A stretch of 64,000 nt of DNA from Armatimonadota bacterium (GCA_025059775.1 JANXCW010000011.1:1-64000), one strand, 5' to 3'; shown: positions 15,655 through 24,608, counted from the stretch's first letter. The notes: generated by a model from the letters alone, not told the origin. Translations and numbers: made by a program.

Positions 15655-16602
15655 TTGAACGAACCGCTCCTGCTGGTCGTTAATCCGTACGCGGGCCGCG
15701 CTTCGGATCTGCTGCCCGCGGTGATCCGTGCCCTGCGGGCCCGGGGAGTGACGCACGAAGTGCGGTACGCCACGGGCTTTGAAGGATTTGCGTCCCTGGC
15801 AGCGGATGCGGCGGACGCGGGCTTCCGCGCGGTGGTGGCGGTGGGCGGGGACGGGACGGTGAACGGGGTCGCAAACGGCATCATGCGGGCCGGCTCCCGT
15901 ATCCCCATGGGGATCGTCCCCGCGGGGACCGCGAACGAGTTCGCCCGTGCCCTGCCCATCCCGCGGAGTGTGAGCAGGGCGGCCGCGGTGCTGGCGGAGG
16001 GGGTGGCGGGCGAGGTGGACATCGCACGGGTGAACGATCGGTACTTCCTGAACCTCTTCGGGTTCGGGTTCGACGCCCGGGTGGCTGCGGGCGCGCACCG
16101 CCTCCGGGATCGGGTGCTGCTGCGGGGACGCGCGGTGTACTACCTCGCCACCCTGCTGGAGATCGCGGCGAGCCGGGAGCCCTTGGAGGTAGAGGTCCGT
16201 ACGGAACGGGATGCCTTTCAGGGCAGGGTTCTGTTCGTGGCGGGCGTGAACGGCCGGATGTACGGGGAGCGGGTGCCGTCCCTGCCCTCCCCCAGCCTCC
16301 GGGACGGTCTGCTGGATCTCTACGTGGTGCGGGACATGCGGCGGATCCGGTCCATCAACGTGGCGTTGAAGATGATCCGTCGCACCCCCATCCCCGAGAT
16401 TCTCATCCAGCGGGCCCGAGAGGTCACGCTCCTGGCGGAGCGGCCTGTGGAGGCCCACGTGGATGGGAACCTCCTAGGCACCTTCACCCAGGTGCACGCC
16501 CGGGTGGTCCCGCGGGGCATCCGGGTCCTGTTCCCCCCGGGTGCCCTGCCCTGGCGGGGGATAGGTTCGGGGGTGGAGGGAGCCCTGACCCGCCGGGGAT
16601 GA
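15655..16602 (+). CDS. Diacylglycerol/sphingosine-kinase-like lipid kinase
   Basis: This 315-residue member of the DAGK-catalytic/NAD-kinase-like superfamily has the N-terminal NPYAGRASD loop, nucleotide-binding VAVGGDGTVNGVANGI, PAGTANEFARALP, and the C-terminal VDGNLLG segment typical of YegS/DgkB-type enzymes. It would phosphorylate diacylglycerol or a related lipid at the membrane. A TTG start at 15655 gives MNEPLLLVVNPYAG, the expected N-terminus. It overlaps the next gene (ATGA) and begins a lipid/envelope operon with the glycosyltransferase, MFS and deacetylase genes. Confidence 0.85.
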   Translation: MNEPLLLVVNPYAGRASDLLPAVIRALRARGVTHEVRYATGFEGFASLAADAADAGFRAVVAVGGDGTVNGVANGIMRAGSRIPMGIVPAGTANEFARALPIPRSVSRAAAVLAEGVAGEVDIARVNDRYFLNLFGFGFDARVAAGAHRLRDRVLLRGRAVYYLATLLEIAASREPLEVEVRTERDAFQGRVLFVAGVNGRMYGERVPSLPSPSLRDGLLDLYVVRDMRRIRSINVALKMIRRTPIPEILIQRAREVTLLAERPVEAHVDGNLLGTFTQVHARVVPRGIRVLFPPGALPWRGIGSGVEGALTRRG

Positions 16603-17750
16603 GGTCGGAAGGCCACGCCGGCCCCCGGATCCTCGTCCTCTCCGCCACCTACGGCGGAGGGCACCAGCGGGTGGCGGAAGCCCTCCGGTCCGCGTGGACG
16701 GAGCTCCTGCCCACCGTCCAGGTGGAGATCGTGGACTTCTTCGAGGCGTTCGTAAACCCCGCCCTCAACCGCATGGTGCGCTCCCTGTACGTCACCAGCG
16801 TGCGGCACGCGCCCTCGGTGTGGGGGGCTTTCTACTACGCCACCGGCAACATTCGGCCGGACTCCCTTACCCAGCGGCTCATCAACCGGCTCGGCAAGCA
16901 CCGCTTCGCTCGTTACCTTCAGAGCGTCCGCCCGGATCTGTTGGTGCACGTGCACCCCACGCCCGCGGGGGTGACCTCCGATCTCAAGGCGGAGGGGAAG
17001 GTGCGTCAGCCCTCCGCGGTGGTGCTCACGGACTACGCCATCCACGCCCAATGGATCCACCCGCACGTGGACCGCTACTGCGTTCCCTCGGAGGCGGTCC
17101 GGGCAGGCCTAGTGGACCGCGGGGTTCCCGCGGATCGGATCTTCATCACGGGCATCCCCATCGCCCGGGAGTTCACCCTCCCACTGGACCGGCGGGAGGT
17201 GGCCCCGCGCCTGGGCCTGGATCCACACCGGACCACGGTCCTCGTGATGGCGGGGGCCTATGCCATGCTGGGTGGGATCCTGGAGGTGTACCGGGTGATC
17301 CTGAGCCTTCCGCACCGGGTGCAGGCGGTCTTCCTCTGCGGCCGGGACGAGGGACTTGTGGAGCGGCTGCGGCGTCGGAGCCGTCGGCGGCCGGAGGTGC
17401 GGGTGGAGGGATATGTGACCAACGTGGCAGAGTGGATGACGTGTGCGGATCTCCTCGTCACCAAGGCGGGTGGGGCGACGGTGTCCGAGGCCCTCGCGAA
17501 GGCCCTCCCCATGGTGATCTACCGACCGATCCCGGGGCAGGAGGAGTGGAATACCCGGATGCTGGTGGCAGCCGGGGCAGCCCGGATCGCCCGGAACCCG
17601 GGGGAACTCGCGCGGCTCCTCTCTACCCTCCTCGGGGATCCCGGGGAGCTGGATCGGATGCGGCGGGCTGCCCAGAAGGCGGCCCAGCCGAACGCGGCCC
17701 GGGAGGCGGCCCAGCGGATCCTGGAGCTCCTGCCCGGAGGACTCCCGTGA
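16599..17750 (+). CDS. Processive diacylglycerol/MGDG-synthase-type glycosyltransferase (YkoN/UgtP-like)
   Basis: This 383-residue GT28-type enzyme has the N-terminal acceptor domain signature SATYGGGHQRVAEALRSAW and a mid-protein ITGIPIAREF. The C-terminal UDP-sugar site is VTKAGGATVSEALAKALP with PIPGQEEWN. Relatives transfer glucose or galactose from UDP-sugars to diacylglycerol, forming membrane glycolipids. It overlaps the lipid kinase and the MFS gene by 4 bases each, implying a coupled operon. Sugar and acceptor identity are inferred only from family. Confidence 0.87.
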   Translation: MRSEGHAGPRILVLSATYGGGHQRVAEALRSAWTELLPTVQVEIVDFFEAFVNPALNRMVRSLYVTSVRHAPSVWGAFYYATGNIRPDSLTQRLINRLGKHRFARYLQSVRPDLLVHVHPTPAGVTSDLKAEGKVRQPSAVVLTDYAIHAQWIHPHVDRYCVPSEAVRAGLVDRGVPADRIFITGIPIAREFTLPLDRREVAPRLGLDPHRTTVLVMAGAYAMLGGILEVYRVILSLPHRVQAVFLCGRDEGLVERLRRRSRRRPEVRVEGYVTNVAEWMTCADLLVTKAGGATVSEALAKALPMVIYRPIPGQEEWNTRMLVAAGAARIARNPGELARLLSTLLGDPGELDRMRRAAQKAAQPNAAREAAQRILELLPGGLP

Positions 17751-18955
17751 GGCCTCCCCGGAGGGTCGGCCCGCACGCGCTCCTCATCGGTCTTTTTGAG
17801 TGCGCCCGGGGAGCCCTCCTCTTCACCCTGCTCCCCAACCACCTGCGGTTCGGCGTGGGGCACCAGATGTCCGTGGTGGGTCTCGCTCTGTCTGCGTACT
17901 CCTTCACGGAGCTCGCGGCGAAGATCCCCTCGGGGTGGGTCATCGACCGGCAGGGGCGACGCTTACCCCTCCTCGTGGGGCTGGCCCTCTCGAGCCTCGC
18001 GGTGGCTCTCCTGGGCAGGGTCCAGGAGACATGGACCATCCTCCTCTCCGCGGCCCTGGGAGGGCTGGGGGCTTCTCCCGTCTGGCCTTCCGTAGTCTCG
18101 GGCGTCGCGGAAGCGGCCCGGGACGGGGAGCGGGGGAGCGCCATGGGAGCGGTGCTCACGGGCTGGATGGTAGGGACTGGGGTGGGAGTGGTGGGTGCCA
18201 ACTTCCTCCTGGAACTGGGAACGCCCGTGGCCTTCGGCTTCGTGCTCGCCTGCCTCGCCCTGACGTTCGCCTTCGCGCCCGCGGCCACGGCGGATGCTGT
18301 GCCCGTAGAAGGCGGGCGACTTCCGGAGCTCGCCCGGGAGTCGGAGATTCCCTTGCTCCGACTGTGGCCCCTCGTGGGGGGGATGTTCCTGCAGACCGCC
18401 GCGGTGGGCATGCTGCTGCCGGTGCTCTCCCCCTACGCCCGGGAAGTGCTGCGTCTCTCGCCTTTCTGGATCGGGGTCCTCTTGGTGGTAGGGCCAGGCC
18501 TTACCGTGCTCCTTCTGGTCCCCCTCGGACGGATGATGGACCGCCTGGGCCGGATGGAGGTCCTCCCCCTCAGCCTGGGGATCGGAGCGGTGGTTCTCTT
18601 TGCGCTCCCAGCTCTCCGGGCACCGTGGCTGGTGGCGGTCGCGGTAGCCCTCCTCGGGCTCGCCTATGCCACCCTGCTGCCTGCCTGGAACGCGCTCCTG
18701 ATGGACCTGCTTCCCAGGCGCCGTCGGGCCACGGGGCTGGGACTCGCCATGGCCCTGGAAGGCCTGGGGGTGGCCGTGGGGACTGGGACGGGCGGGGTGC
18801 TCTGGGACACGTGGGGTCCCGCACAACCCTTCCACGTGGCCGCGGTGGTGCTGGCTTGGGTAGCCGTGGGCTACCTCACCCTGCTGCCGAGGGTGGTGGA
18901 GGAGGCCAACTCCCGAGGGTCCTCCCTCCGACCCCGCCGGACGCCTGAGGGGTGA
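17747..18955 (+). CDS. Major facilitator superfamily transporter
   Basis: This 402-residue membrane protein has about 12 hydrophobic helices arranged in two six-helix halves. It carries the MFS loop 2-3 motif GWVIDRQGRRLPLL and a related GRMMDRLGRMEVLPL in the second half. The GTG at 17747 overlaps the previous stop and follows CCCGGAGG. Its place between a glycolipid glycosyltransferase and a polysaccharide deacetylase suggests export or flipping of an envelope component, but drug or sugar efflux is equally possible. Confidence 0.85.
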   Translation: MRPPRRVGPHALLIGLFECARGALLFTLLPNHLRFGVGHQMSVVGLALSAYSFTELAAKIPSGWVIDRQGRRLPLLVGLALSSLAVALLGRVQETWTILLSAALGGLGASPVWPSVVSGVAEAARDGERGSAMGAVLTGWMVGTGVGVVGANFLLELGTPVAFGFVLACLALTFAFAPAATADAVPVEGGRLPELARESEIPLLRLWPLVGGMFLQTAAVGMLLPVLSPYAREVLRLSPFWIGVLLVVGPGLTVLLLVPLGRMMDRLGRMEVLPLSLGIGAVVLFALPALRAPWLVAVAVALLGLAYATLLPAWNALLMDLLPRRRRATGLGLAMALEGLGVAVGTGTGGVLWDTWGPAQPFHVAAVVLAWVAVGYLTLLPRVVEEANSRGSSLRPRRTPEG

Positions 18956-19635
18956 ACCCCTGGATCCCTGCACTCCTCGGCTTCGGCCTCGCCTACACCG
19001 CGGGCGCCCATGTCCTCTCGCGGCTTTGGGGAGGGATCCGGAAGGGTCCGCCCATCCCCCAGGTGGCCCTCACCTTTGATGACGGCCCCCACCCGGTCTA
19101 TACCCCTCGGATCCTGGAGGTCTTGGCGGAGCATGGAGCCGGGGCTACCTTCTTCCTCATCGGGCGCCACGCGGAGGAGAACCCTGAGCTCGTGCGCCGG
19201 ATCGTCGCAGAAGGGCACACCCTGGGGAGCCACACCTACGCGCACCGCCACCTGTGGCACCTGGATCCGTGGGCGACCCGGGAGGAGATCCTGCGGGGCC
19301 ACCGGGCGGTGGAGGCGATCTCGGGGGAGTCCCTGCGCTTCTTCCGACCGCCCTGGGGGGCGATGAATCTCGCGGCGCTCGCGGTCTGCTCGTGGGAGGG
19401 CTTAGTGCCCGTGCTGTGGAGCGTGCGGGCGGAGGGCTATCGGTGGCGCCCTTCGTGGGAGGAGATGGCGCAGGTGGTGGTCCAGCGTGCCCATCCAGGT
19501 GCCATCGTGAACCTGCACGATCGCGGCGGGTTCCCGGATACCCCGGAGCGGGTGCTGCGGGCGCTCCCCCGAATCCTCGCGGGACTGCGGGCGCGGGGTC
19601 TACGTCCCGTGACGCTCGCTGCCCTCCTCGGATGA
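18952..19635 (+). CDS. Polysaccharide deacetylase (NodB domain, carbohydrate esterase 4)
   Basis: The product has 227 residues, with a short N-terminal hydrophobic segment (signal anchor, about 3-20), then the NodB domain. The catalytic base and metal Asp are in ALTFDDGPHP, the metal His pair in LGSHTYAHRHLWHL, RFFRPPWG is motif 3, and NLHDRG near the end holds motif 5. It should remove N-acetyl groups from cell-wall or surface glycans outside the membrane. The GTG overlaps the MFS stop. Its 3' end overlaps the convergent YkoP-like gene by 36 bases. Confidence 0.9.
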   Translation: MNPWIPALLGFGLAYTAGAHVLSRLWGGIRKGPPIPQVALTFDDGPHPVYTPRILEVLAEHGAGATFFLIGRHAEENPELVRRIVAEGHTLGSHTYAHRHLWHLDPWATREEILRGHRAVEAISGESLRFFRPPWGAMNLAALAVCSWEGLVPVLWSVRAEGYRWRPSWEEMAQVVVQRAHPGAIVNLHDRGGFPDTPERVLRALPRILAGLRARGLRPVTLAALLG

Positions 19636-20193
19636 TGCGCCGTAGCGAGCGAAGAGGGTGCGGGAGGACATCCACGCCTCTCGGGGCTCCCGGAACCGCT
19701 CACGGCCTGAAGTTCGGCAGGGCCCCTGCGGGTGGGAATACCACAGGAGGAACTTCAGCCAGAAGTTCACCCCGAAGCGGGTGAGGGGGTTGCGGATGCG
19801 GTGAACCTCGAAGCCCAACCGCTCGCTCCCCTTCCAGTACAGGGTCACCGCCCGCACCGCCACCACGGGGAGCTCCGGGTGCTCCCGCAGGTACCGGACC
19901 ACCAGGCGCAGACCTTCGGCCATCCCCCGACCGAACAGCAGCCCCATGCGCCGGGGATCCGGGGTGATCTCGTGGTAGGCGATCAGCTTCAGGCTGTCCA
20001 CGTGGATCTCCCCCACCAGATCCCCCGGCCGGACCACGGTGCCGTCCTGCAGCCGGACCACGTCTCCCCGGTGACGGCGCAGTTCCAGGCGCACGAAGCT
20101 GTGGGGCGCCAGCTCCACCAAGCCGTGGCGCCGAGCCCACCACCGCTCGTACCGGGAGAAGATGGAGAGCGGGAGGATCCGGCGCAGGAGCAC
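19600..20193 (-). CDS. YkoP-like conserved protein
   Basis: The product has 197 residues. Recognisable features are the C-terminal half with LTRFGVNFWLKFLLWYSHPQG and the central PGDLVGEIHVDSLKLIAYHE, which resemble Bacillus YkoP and related proteins encoded beside YkoN-type glycosyltransferases. No catalytic motif or signal peptide is evident. The N-terminal LRRILPLSIFSRYERWW is amphipathic and basic and could contact membrane. Association with lipid glycosylation is inferred from the neighbouring operon. The function is unknown. Confidence 0.6.
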   Translation of the reverse strand: MLLRRILPLSIFSRYERWWARRHGLVELAPHSFVRLELRRHRGDVVRLQDGTVVRPGDLVGEIHVDSLKLIAYHEITPDPRRMGLLFGRGMAEGLRLVVRYLREHPELPVVAVRAVTLYWKGSERLGFEVHRIRNPLTRFGVNFWLKFLLWYSHPQGPCRTSGRERFREPREAWMSSRTLFARYGASSEEGSERHGT

Positions 20194-21375
20194 CTAAAGG
20201 GCGCCCTCCGCCCGGAGGCGTGCGATCTCTTCTGGCAGATATCCCACTTCCCGGAGCACCGCCTCCGTGTGCTCGCCCAACCGCGGCGGGGGCATGTGCA
20301 CCTCCCCGGGAGTCTCCGAGAGCTTCACCGGTATCCCGGTCACGGTCACCTCTCCCGCGGTGGGGTGGGGCAGGGTGACCTTCATCTGTCGGTGAAGGGT
20401 CTGAGGATCCTGGAACACCTCGGAGATGGCGTAAATGGGGCCGTTGGGGACCCCAGCCCGGTCTAGGAGTTCCCGCCACTGCGCGGTGGTCCGTTCCCGG
20501 AAACGGGCCTCCAACAAGGGGATGAGCGCGGAGCGATGGCGTACCCGATCCGCGTTCGTGCGAAACCGGGGATCCTCCCGGAGTTCCGGGGCCACCACCG
20601 CGCAGAACCGTTCCCAGATGCTTTCGCTCCCGACCGCGACGTTCAGGTATCCGTCCCGGGTGCGGAAAGCCTGGTAGGGAACCAGGTTGGGATGGGCGGA
20701 ACCCATGCGCTGGGGGTTCTGGCCCGTGGCGAAGTAGTTGGCCGCGGCGTAGGCGAGCCAGGCCACCTGTCCGTCGAGCAGCGCCGCGTCCACGTGTTGC
20801 CCCCTCCCCGTGCGCTCCCGAGCCCAGAGGGCCGCGAGGATGCCGTAGGCGGCGAACATCCCTGCCGCGATGTCCGCCACCGCCACGCCCACCTTGACGG
20901 GTGGACCCTCCTCCTCCCCCGTGATCCCCATGATCCCCCCCATCCCCTGGAGGATGAGGTCGTAGGCGGGCTTTTCGCGGTATGGACCGTCCTGCCCGAA
21001 CCCCGAGATGGAGCAGTACACCAGGCGCGGATACCGCTCGTGCAGCGTGCGGTAGCCGAGGCCTAGCCGATCCATCACCCCGGGCCGGAAGTTCTCCACC
21101 AGCACGTCCGCCCGAGCGAGCAGCCGGTGCAGGACCTCAAGCCCTTTCGGGTGCTTGAGGTTGATGGTCACGGACTCCTTGTTGCGGTTCACACTGAGGA
21201 AGTAGGCGCTCTCCCCGCCCAGGAACGGCGGTCCCCACCCGCGGGTGTCGTCCCCGCCCTCGGGGGACTCGATCTTCACCACCCGGGCCCCGAAGTCCGC
21301 CAGCATCATGGTGCAGTACGGGCCTGCGAGAGCCCGGGTGAGGTCTACCACGAGGATCCCTTCCAGCGGCCGCAT
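20194..21375 (-). CDS. CaiB/BaiF family CoA-transferase (class III)
   Basis: The protein has 393 residues. It starts MRPLEGILVVDLTRALAGPY, the standard opening of class III CoA-transferases, and contains GADVVKIE-like ARVVKIESPEGGDDTRGWGP, the nucleophile region with Asp in KPAYDLILQGMGG, and GRGQHVDAALLDGQVAW. These enzymes move CoA between acyl acids through aspartyl-CoA anhydride intermediates. The acyl substrate is not predictable. The ATG at 21375 fits family N-termini. TATCCT lies 7 bases upstream of it, which could serve as a -10 for a leaderless or near-leaderless message. Confidence 0.9.
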   Translation of the reverse strand: MRPLEGILVVDLTRALAGPYCTMMLADFGARVVKIESPEGGDDTRGWGPPFLGGESAYFLSVNRNKESVTINLKHPKGLEVLHRLLARADVLVENFRPGVMDRLGLGYRTLHERYPRLVYCSISGFGQDGPYREKPAYDLILQGMGGIMGITGEEEGPPVKVGVAVADIAAGMFAAYGILAALWARERTGRGQHVDAALLDGQVAWLAYAAANYFATGQNPQRMGSAHPNLVPYQAFRTRDGYLNVAVGSESIWERFCAVVAPELREDPRFRTNADRVRHRSALIPLLEARFRERTTAQWRELLDRAGVPNGPIYAISEVFQDPQTLHRQMKVTLPHPTAGEVTVTGIPVKLSETPGEVHMPPPRLGEHTEAVLREVGYLPEEIARLRAEGAL

Positions 21376-21419
21376 CACCAGCAGGATACACGATCCAGAC
21401 CGTCTCCTCCTGCGGCAGA

Positions 21420-21968
21420 ATGGGAAGTCGGAGGGACATGGTGGAAGCGGGAATTCCACCCAGGCGGATCCGCATCGGGGTCGTGGGGGAGCGTGAGACC
21501 ACGCCGCGGCTGTGGCAGGCAGCGCAGACCGTGGGGCGGGAGATCGCGCGGCGGGGCGGGATCCTGATCTGCGGGGGCATGGGTGGGGTGATGGAGGCCG
21601 CCTCGAAGGGTGCTCGGGAGGCAGGCGGCGTGGTGGTGGGAATCCTGCCCACGGACTCGGAGCGCGGGGCAAACCCCTACCTCACCATTCCCATCCCCAC
21701 CGGCATGGGGGAGGGACGCAACGTGCTGGTGGTACGGGCCTCCCAGGCCCTCATCGCCATCGGCGGGTGGTACGGGACCCTGGTGGAGATCGCGTACGCC
21801 CTGGCCCTAAAGGTCCCCGTGGTGGGGCTCCACACGTGGCGGATCGAGCGACCTGGGCTGGAGCATGATCCCATCCTGCGAGCAGGTGATCCCGTGGAGG
21901 CGGTGGAGATGGCCTGGTGCGCGGCGGTCGGAGGGCGTTCCGACGGGTTCCGGCTCCCGCCCGGTTGA
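21420..21968 (+). CDS. LOG-like/TIGR00725-type Rossmann protein
   Basis: The product has about 182 residues, with a single SLOG/LOG-like Rossmann domain: RIGVVGERETTP, ILICGGMGGVMEAASKGARE (phosphate-binding GGxxGxM region), VVVGILPTD and IAIGGWYGTLVEIAYAL in place of the PGGxGTxxE motif. LOG-family members hydrolyse nucleotide monophosphates or bind nucleotides, but the replacement of PGGxGTxEE by IGGWYGTLVE makes activity uncertain. The start may be 21420, 21438 or the GTG at 21441; the Shine-Dalgarno-like CGGAGGG favours the later ones. Confidence 0.65.
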   Translation: MGSRRDMVEAGIPPRRIRIGVVGERETTPRLWQAAQTVGREIARRGGILICGGMGGVMEAASKGAREAGGVVVGILPTDSERGANPYLTIPIPTGMGEGRNVLVVRASQALIAIGGWYGTLVEIAYALALKVPVVGLHTWRIERPGLEHDPILRAGDPVEAVEMAWCAAVGGRSDGFRLPPG

Positions 21969-21992
21969 CGGCCTGTGCTATGCTAACGGTAA

Positions 21993-22270
21993 ACCCGAGG
22001 ACCGGGACGAGTAGGCCGGTCAAGGCACCTGAAGAGAGCCGCGAAAGGTGGGAGGCGGTGGTTGCCTGCCGGCGGAATGGACCCGCGAGGGGCGGCCCGA
22101 ACGACCCATACGGTCCAGTAGGCGCCGACGGGAGTCCTGCCCCGTGAGCTGAGCAGGCGGGATCGGCGGGATCGGCCTGTCCCGAGAGGGCCGCCGGGCT
22201 TTCCGGCGGAAGGCGGGTGGCACCGCGGGAGAACCCCTCCCGTCCCAGCGGACGGGAGGGGTTTTGTTTT
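21993..22270 (+). promoter_or_regulatory. T-box riboswitch, tryptophan specifier (UGG)
   Basis: The leader of the tyrA-trp operon carries canonical T-box elements. Stem I has the AGTA loop-E strand (22010-22013), AGAGAGCC, and the opposing GAA followed by TGG at 22078-22080, which I read as the Trp specifier. The T-box bulge sequence GGGTGGCACCGCGG (22215-22228) pairs with uncharged tRNA CCA. A strong terminator follows. When uncharged tRNA-Trp accumulates, the antiterminator forms and the operon is transcribed. A TATGCT at 21979 may be the promoter -10, though its -35 is weak (TTGACG at 21965 is too close). Confidence 0.9.
22232..22270 (+). terminator. Intrinsic terminator of the T-box leader
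   Basis: The arms AACCCCTCCCGTC (22232-22244) and GACGGGAGGGGTT (22251-22263) form a 13-bp stem with a 6-base loop, followed by TTTGTTTT. The 5' arm is adjacent to the T-box sequence that forms the alternative antiterminator. Confidence 0.92.
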
Positions 22271-22290
22271 GCGGCAGAGGGCAGAAGACC

Positions 22291-23133
22291 GTGCGGTTCC
22301 AGATGGCGGCCATTGTAGGCACCGGCCTCATCGGCGGGGCCCTGGGGATGGCCCTGCGCCAGCAGGGGTGCGCGCAGACGGTGCTGGGCATCGACCGGGA
22401 TCCGCGGATCGCCCGGCGGGCCGTGGAGCGGGGAGCCGTGGACGTGGCCAGCACGGATCTCCGCCGCCTCGCGGAGGCGGAGATCGTCTTCCTGGCGGTT
22501 CCCCCGGAGCATGTGGTGGGGGTGGCGCGTGCGGCTCTCAGCTACCTGTGTCCTCACACCATCCTCACGGACACCGCGAGCGTGAAGGCTCCCATCGTCT
22601 CCGCTCTGGAGCGCATCGCGCCGCCGGTGCGGTTCGTGGGAGGGCATCCCATGGCGGGCAGCGAGGGGCGGGGGATTGAGGCCGCGGATCCCGGGTTCCT
22701 CCGGGACCGGCCGTACATCGTGACCCCCACGGGGTTCACGGATCGGGAGGCGGTCCACCGCTTGGTGGGCTTAGCCCGGGAGATCGGAATGCGGCCCGTG
22801 GTGATGCAGCCGGAAGTCCACGACCGGCTTGTGGCCCTCAACAGCCACCTCCCCTACCTGATGGCGTGCGCGGTGGTCCTGGCCGCCGCAGGAGAGCCCG
22901 AGTCCCTCGGGGTGGGCGGTCCAGCCTTCGGAGAACTGGCCCGGGTAGCGAGCAGTCCCCCGAGTCTGTGGGCCCAGATCCTCCGCCTGAACCGGGAGGA
23001 GATCCGACGGGCCCTGCAAGACCTGCGCGGGATCCTGGATCAGGTGGAACGCCGCCTGGAGGAGGACGAGCTCGAGGAGTTCTTGGAGCGGGCTCAGAAC
23101 GCAGCCATGCGCGCACGGGAGCAGAGACCATGA
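22291..23133 (+). CDS. tyrA: Prephenate dehydrogenase
   Basis: This is a 280-residue NAD-dependent prephenate dehydrogenase of the tyrosine pathway. It has the Rossmann start MAAIVGTGLIGGALGMALRQ, FLAVPPEHV, ILTDTASVK and the active-site stretch FVGGHPMAGSEGRGIEAAD, with the conserved HPMAGSE. A C-terminal ACT domain is absent, as in many short TyrA proteins. GTG at 22291 is preceded by GCAGAGGG; ATG at 22303 is the alternative. It is the first gene after the Trp T-box and overlaps trpE by 4 bases, so tyrosine synthesis is placed under tryptophan control. Confidence 0.9.
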   Translation: MRFQMAAIVGTGLIGGALGMALRQQGCAQTVLGIDRDPRIARRAVERGAVDVASTDLRRLAEAEIVFLAVPPEHVVGVARAALSYLCPHTILTDTASVKAPIVSALERIAPPVRFVGGHPMAGSEGRGIEAADPGFLRDRPYIVTPTGFTDREAVHRLVGLAREIGMRPVVMQPEVHDRLVALNSHLPYLMACAVVLAAAGEPESLGVGGPAFGELARVASSPPSLWAQILRLNREEIRRALQDLRGILDQVERRLEEDELEEFLERAQNAAMRAREQRP

Positions 23134-24608
23134 GGACCCTGGAGATCACCCCCGGACCCGTGGGATTCGAGGCGATGCTGCGGGAGGGGAACCTCGTGCC
23201 GGTCTCCTGCGAGCTCCTGGCGGACCTCGAGACGCCCATCTCCGCCTTCCTCAAGCTGCGGGACCTTCCGGACGCCTTTCTCCTGGAGAGCGTGGAGGGC
23301 GGGGAGCGGCTTGCCCGCTACTCCTTTTTGGGCGCCTGCCCGAAGCTCGTGCTCACCTACGATGGCCGGGTGGTGCACTGTTCGGACGGCCGTACCCTCC
23401 CGGGGCCCTTTCTTCCCGCGGCCCGGGAGGTCCTCCGGCCGTACCGCCAAGTCCCTGTCCCCGGACTTCCCCGGTTTACGGGAGGGCTCGTGGGCTACCT
23501 GGGCTACGACCTCGTGCGGGACTGGGAACGGCTTCCCCACCGTCCCCCGGACGACCTCGGCCTTCCCACATGCCGTATGGGGCTGTTTGACACCGTGGTG
23601 GTCTTCGATCACGTGCGGCGACGCATCCGGATCCTCGCCAACGCCTTCGCGGAGGAGGGGGCGAAGGCCGCCTACCGGTCCGCCCGGGAGCGTATAGAGG
23701 AGATCCTGGAGCGGCTGCGCCGCCCGGTTCCCGTATCCTTCTCGGACTCGGAGCCACGGCCGGCACCGGAGGCCCGGTCCAACATGACCCCGGAGGCGTT
23801 TGTGGAAAAAGTGGCGCGGGGCCTTGCGTACATCCGCGCGGGCGACATCTTCCAGGTCATCCTCTCCCAGCGGTTCGCGCTCCCCGTGCCGGGCCTGGAT
23901 CCCTTCCTCCTGTACCGGGCGGCCCGGGCCATCAACCCCTCGCCCTTCCTGTTCTACCTGGACTTCCCGACCGGGCAGCTGGCGGGCTCCTCCCCGGAGC
24001 TCCTGGTGCGGCTGGGGGGAGATCGGGTGATGATGCGGCCCATCGCGGGGACCCGGCCCCGGGGCCGCACGCAGGAGGAGGACGAGGCGCTGGAGGCCGA
24101 CCTGCGGGGAAGCGAGAAGGAACGCGCGGAGCACGTGATGCTGGTGGACCTGACCCGCAACGACCTGGGACGCATCAGCCGCTACGGCACCGTGCGCACC
24201 ACGGAGCTCATGGTGGTGGAGCGGTACTCCCACGTGATGCACCTGGTGAGCACCGTCCAAGGTATCCTGCAGCCGGGCCGCGACGCCCTGGACGTGCTGC
24301 AGGCGGTCTTCCCGCACGGCACCGTGTCCGGGGCCCCCAAGGTGCGGGCCATGGAGATCATCGACGAACTGGAGCCCGTGGCCCGGGGGCCGTACGCGGG
24401 CGCGGTGGGCTACGTGGCCTTCTCGGGCGCCCTGGACACCTGCATCACCATCCGGACCCTGGTGGTACGGGACGGAGTGGCCTACGTGCAGGCCGGCGCG
24501 GGCATCGTGGCGGACTCGGATCCGGAGACAGAGTACCGGGAGTGCGTGAGCAAGGCCGAGGCCCTGGTGCGGGCGGTGGAGATGGCGTGCACGGGAGGCG
24601 TGGGATGA
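23130..24608 (+). CDS. trpE: Anthranilate synthase component I
   Basis: This 492-residue chorismate-utilising enzyme aminates chorismate to anthranilate using ammonia from TrpG. The N-terminal domain has the tryptophan-binding LLESVEGGERLARYSFLG, so feedback inhibition should be intact. The C-terminal chorismate-binding domain shows QVILSQRF, GSSPELLVRL, PIAGTRPRG, DLTRNDLGR, FPHGTVSGAPKVRAM and YAGAVGY. Overlapping starts and stops (ATGA) on both sides couple it to tyrA and trpG. Confidence 0.97.
   Translation: MRTLEITPGPVGFEAMLREGNLVPVSCELLADLETPISAFLKLRDLPDAFLLESVEGGERLARYSFLGACPKLVLTYDGRVVHCSDGRTLPGPFLPAAREVLRPYRQVPVPGLPRFTGGLVGYLGYDLVRDWERLPHRPPDDLGLPTCRMGLFDTVVVFDHVRRRIRILANAFAEEGAKAAYRSARERIEEILERLRRPVPVSFSDSEPRPAPEARSNMTPEAFVEKVARGLAYIRAGDIFQVILSQRFALPVPGLDPFLLYRAARAINPSPFLFYLDFPTGQLAGSSPELLVRLGGDRVMMRPIAGTRPRGRTQEEDEALEADLRGSEKERAEHVMLVDLTRNDLGRISRYGTVRTTELMVVERYSHVMHLVSTVQGILQPGRDALDVLQAVFPHGTVSGAPKVRAMEIIDELEPVARGPYAGAVGYVAFSGALDTCITIRTLVVRDGVAYVQAGAGIVADSDPETEYRECVSKAEALVRAVEMACTGGVG

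Noticed and set aside
21993-22270. Classical trp leader-peptide attenuator
   Set aside because: No short ORF with clustered Trp codons is present. The AGTA/GAA-UGG loop and GGGTGGCACCGCGG sequence identify a T-box instead.
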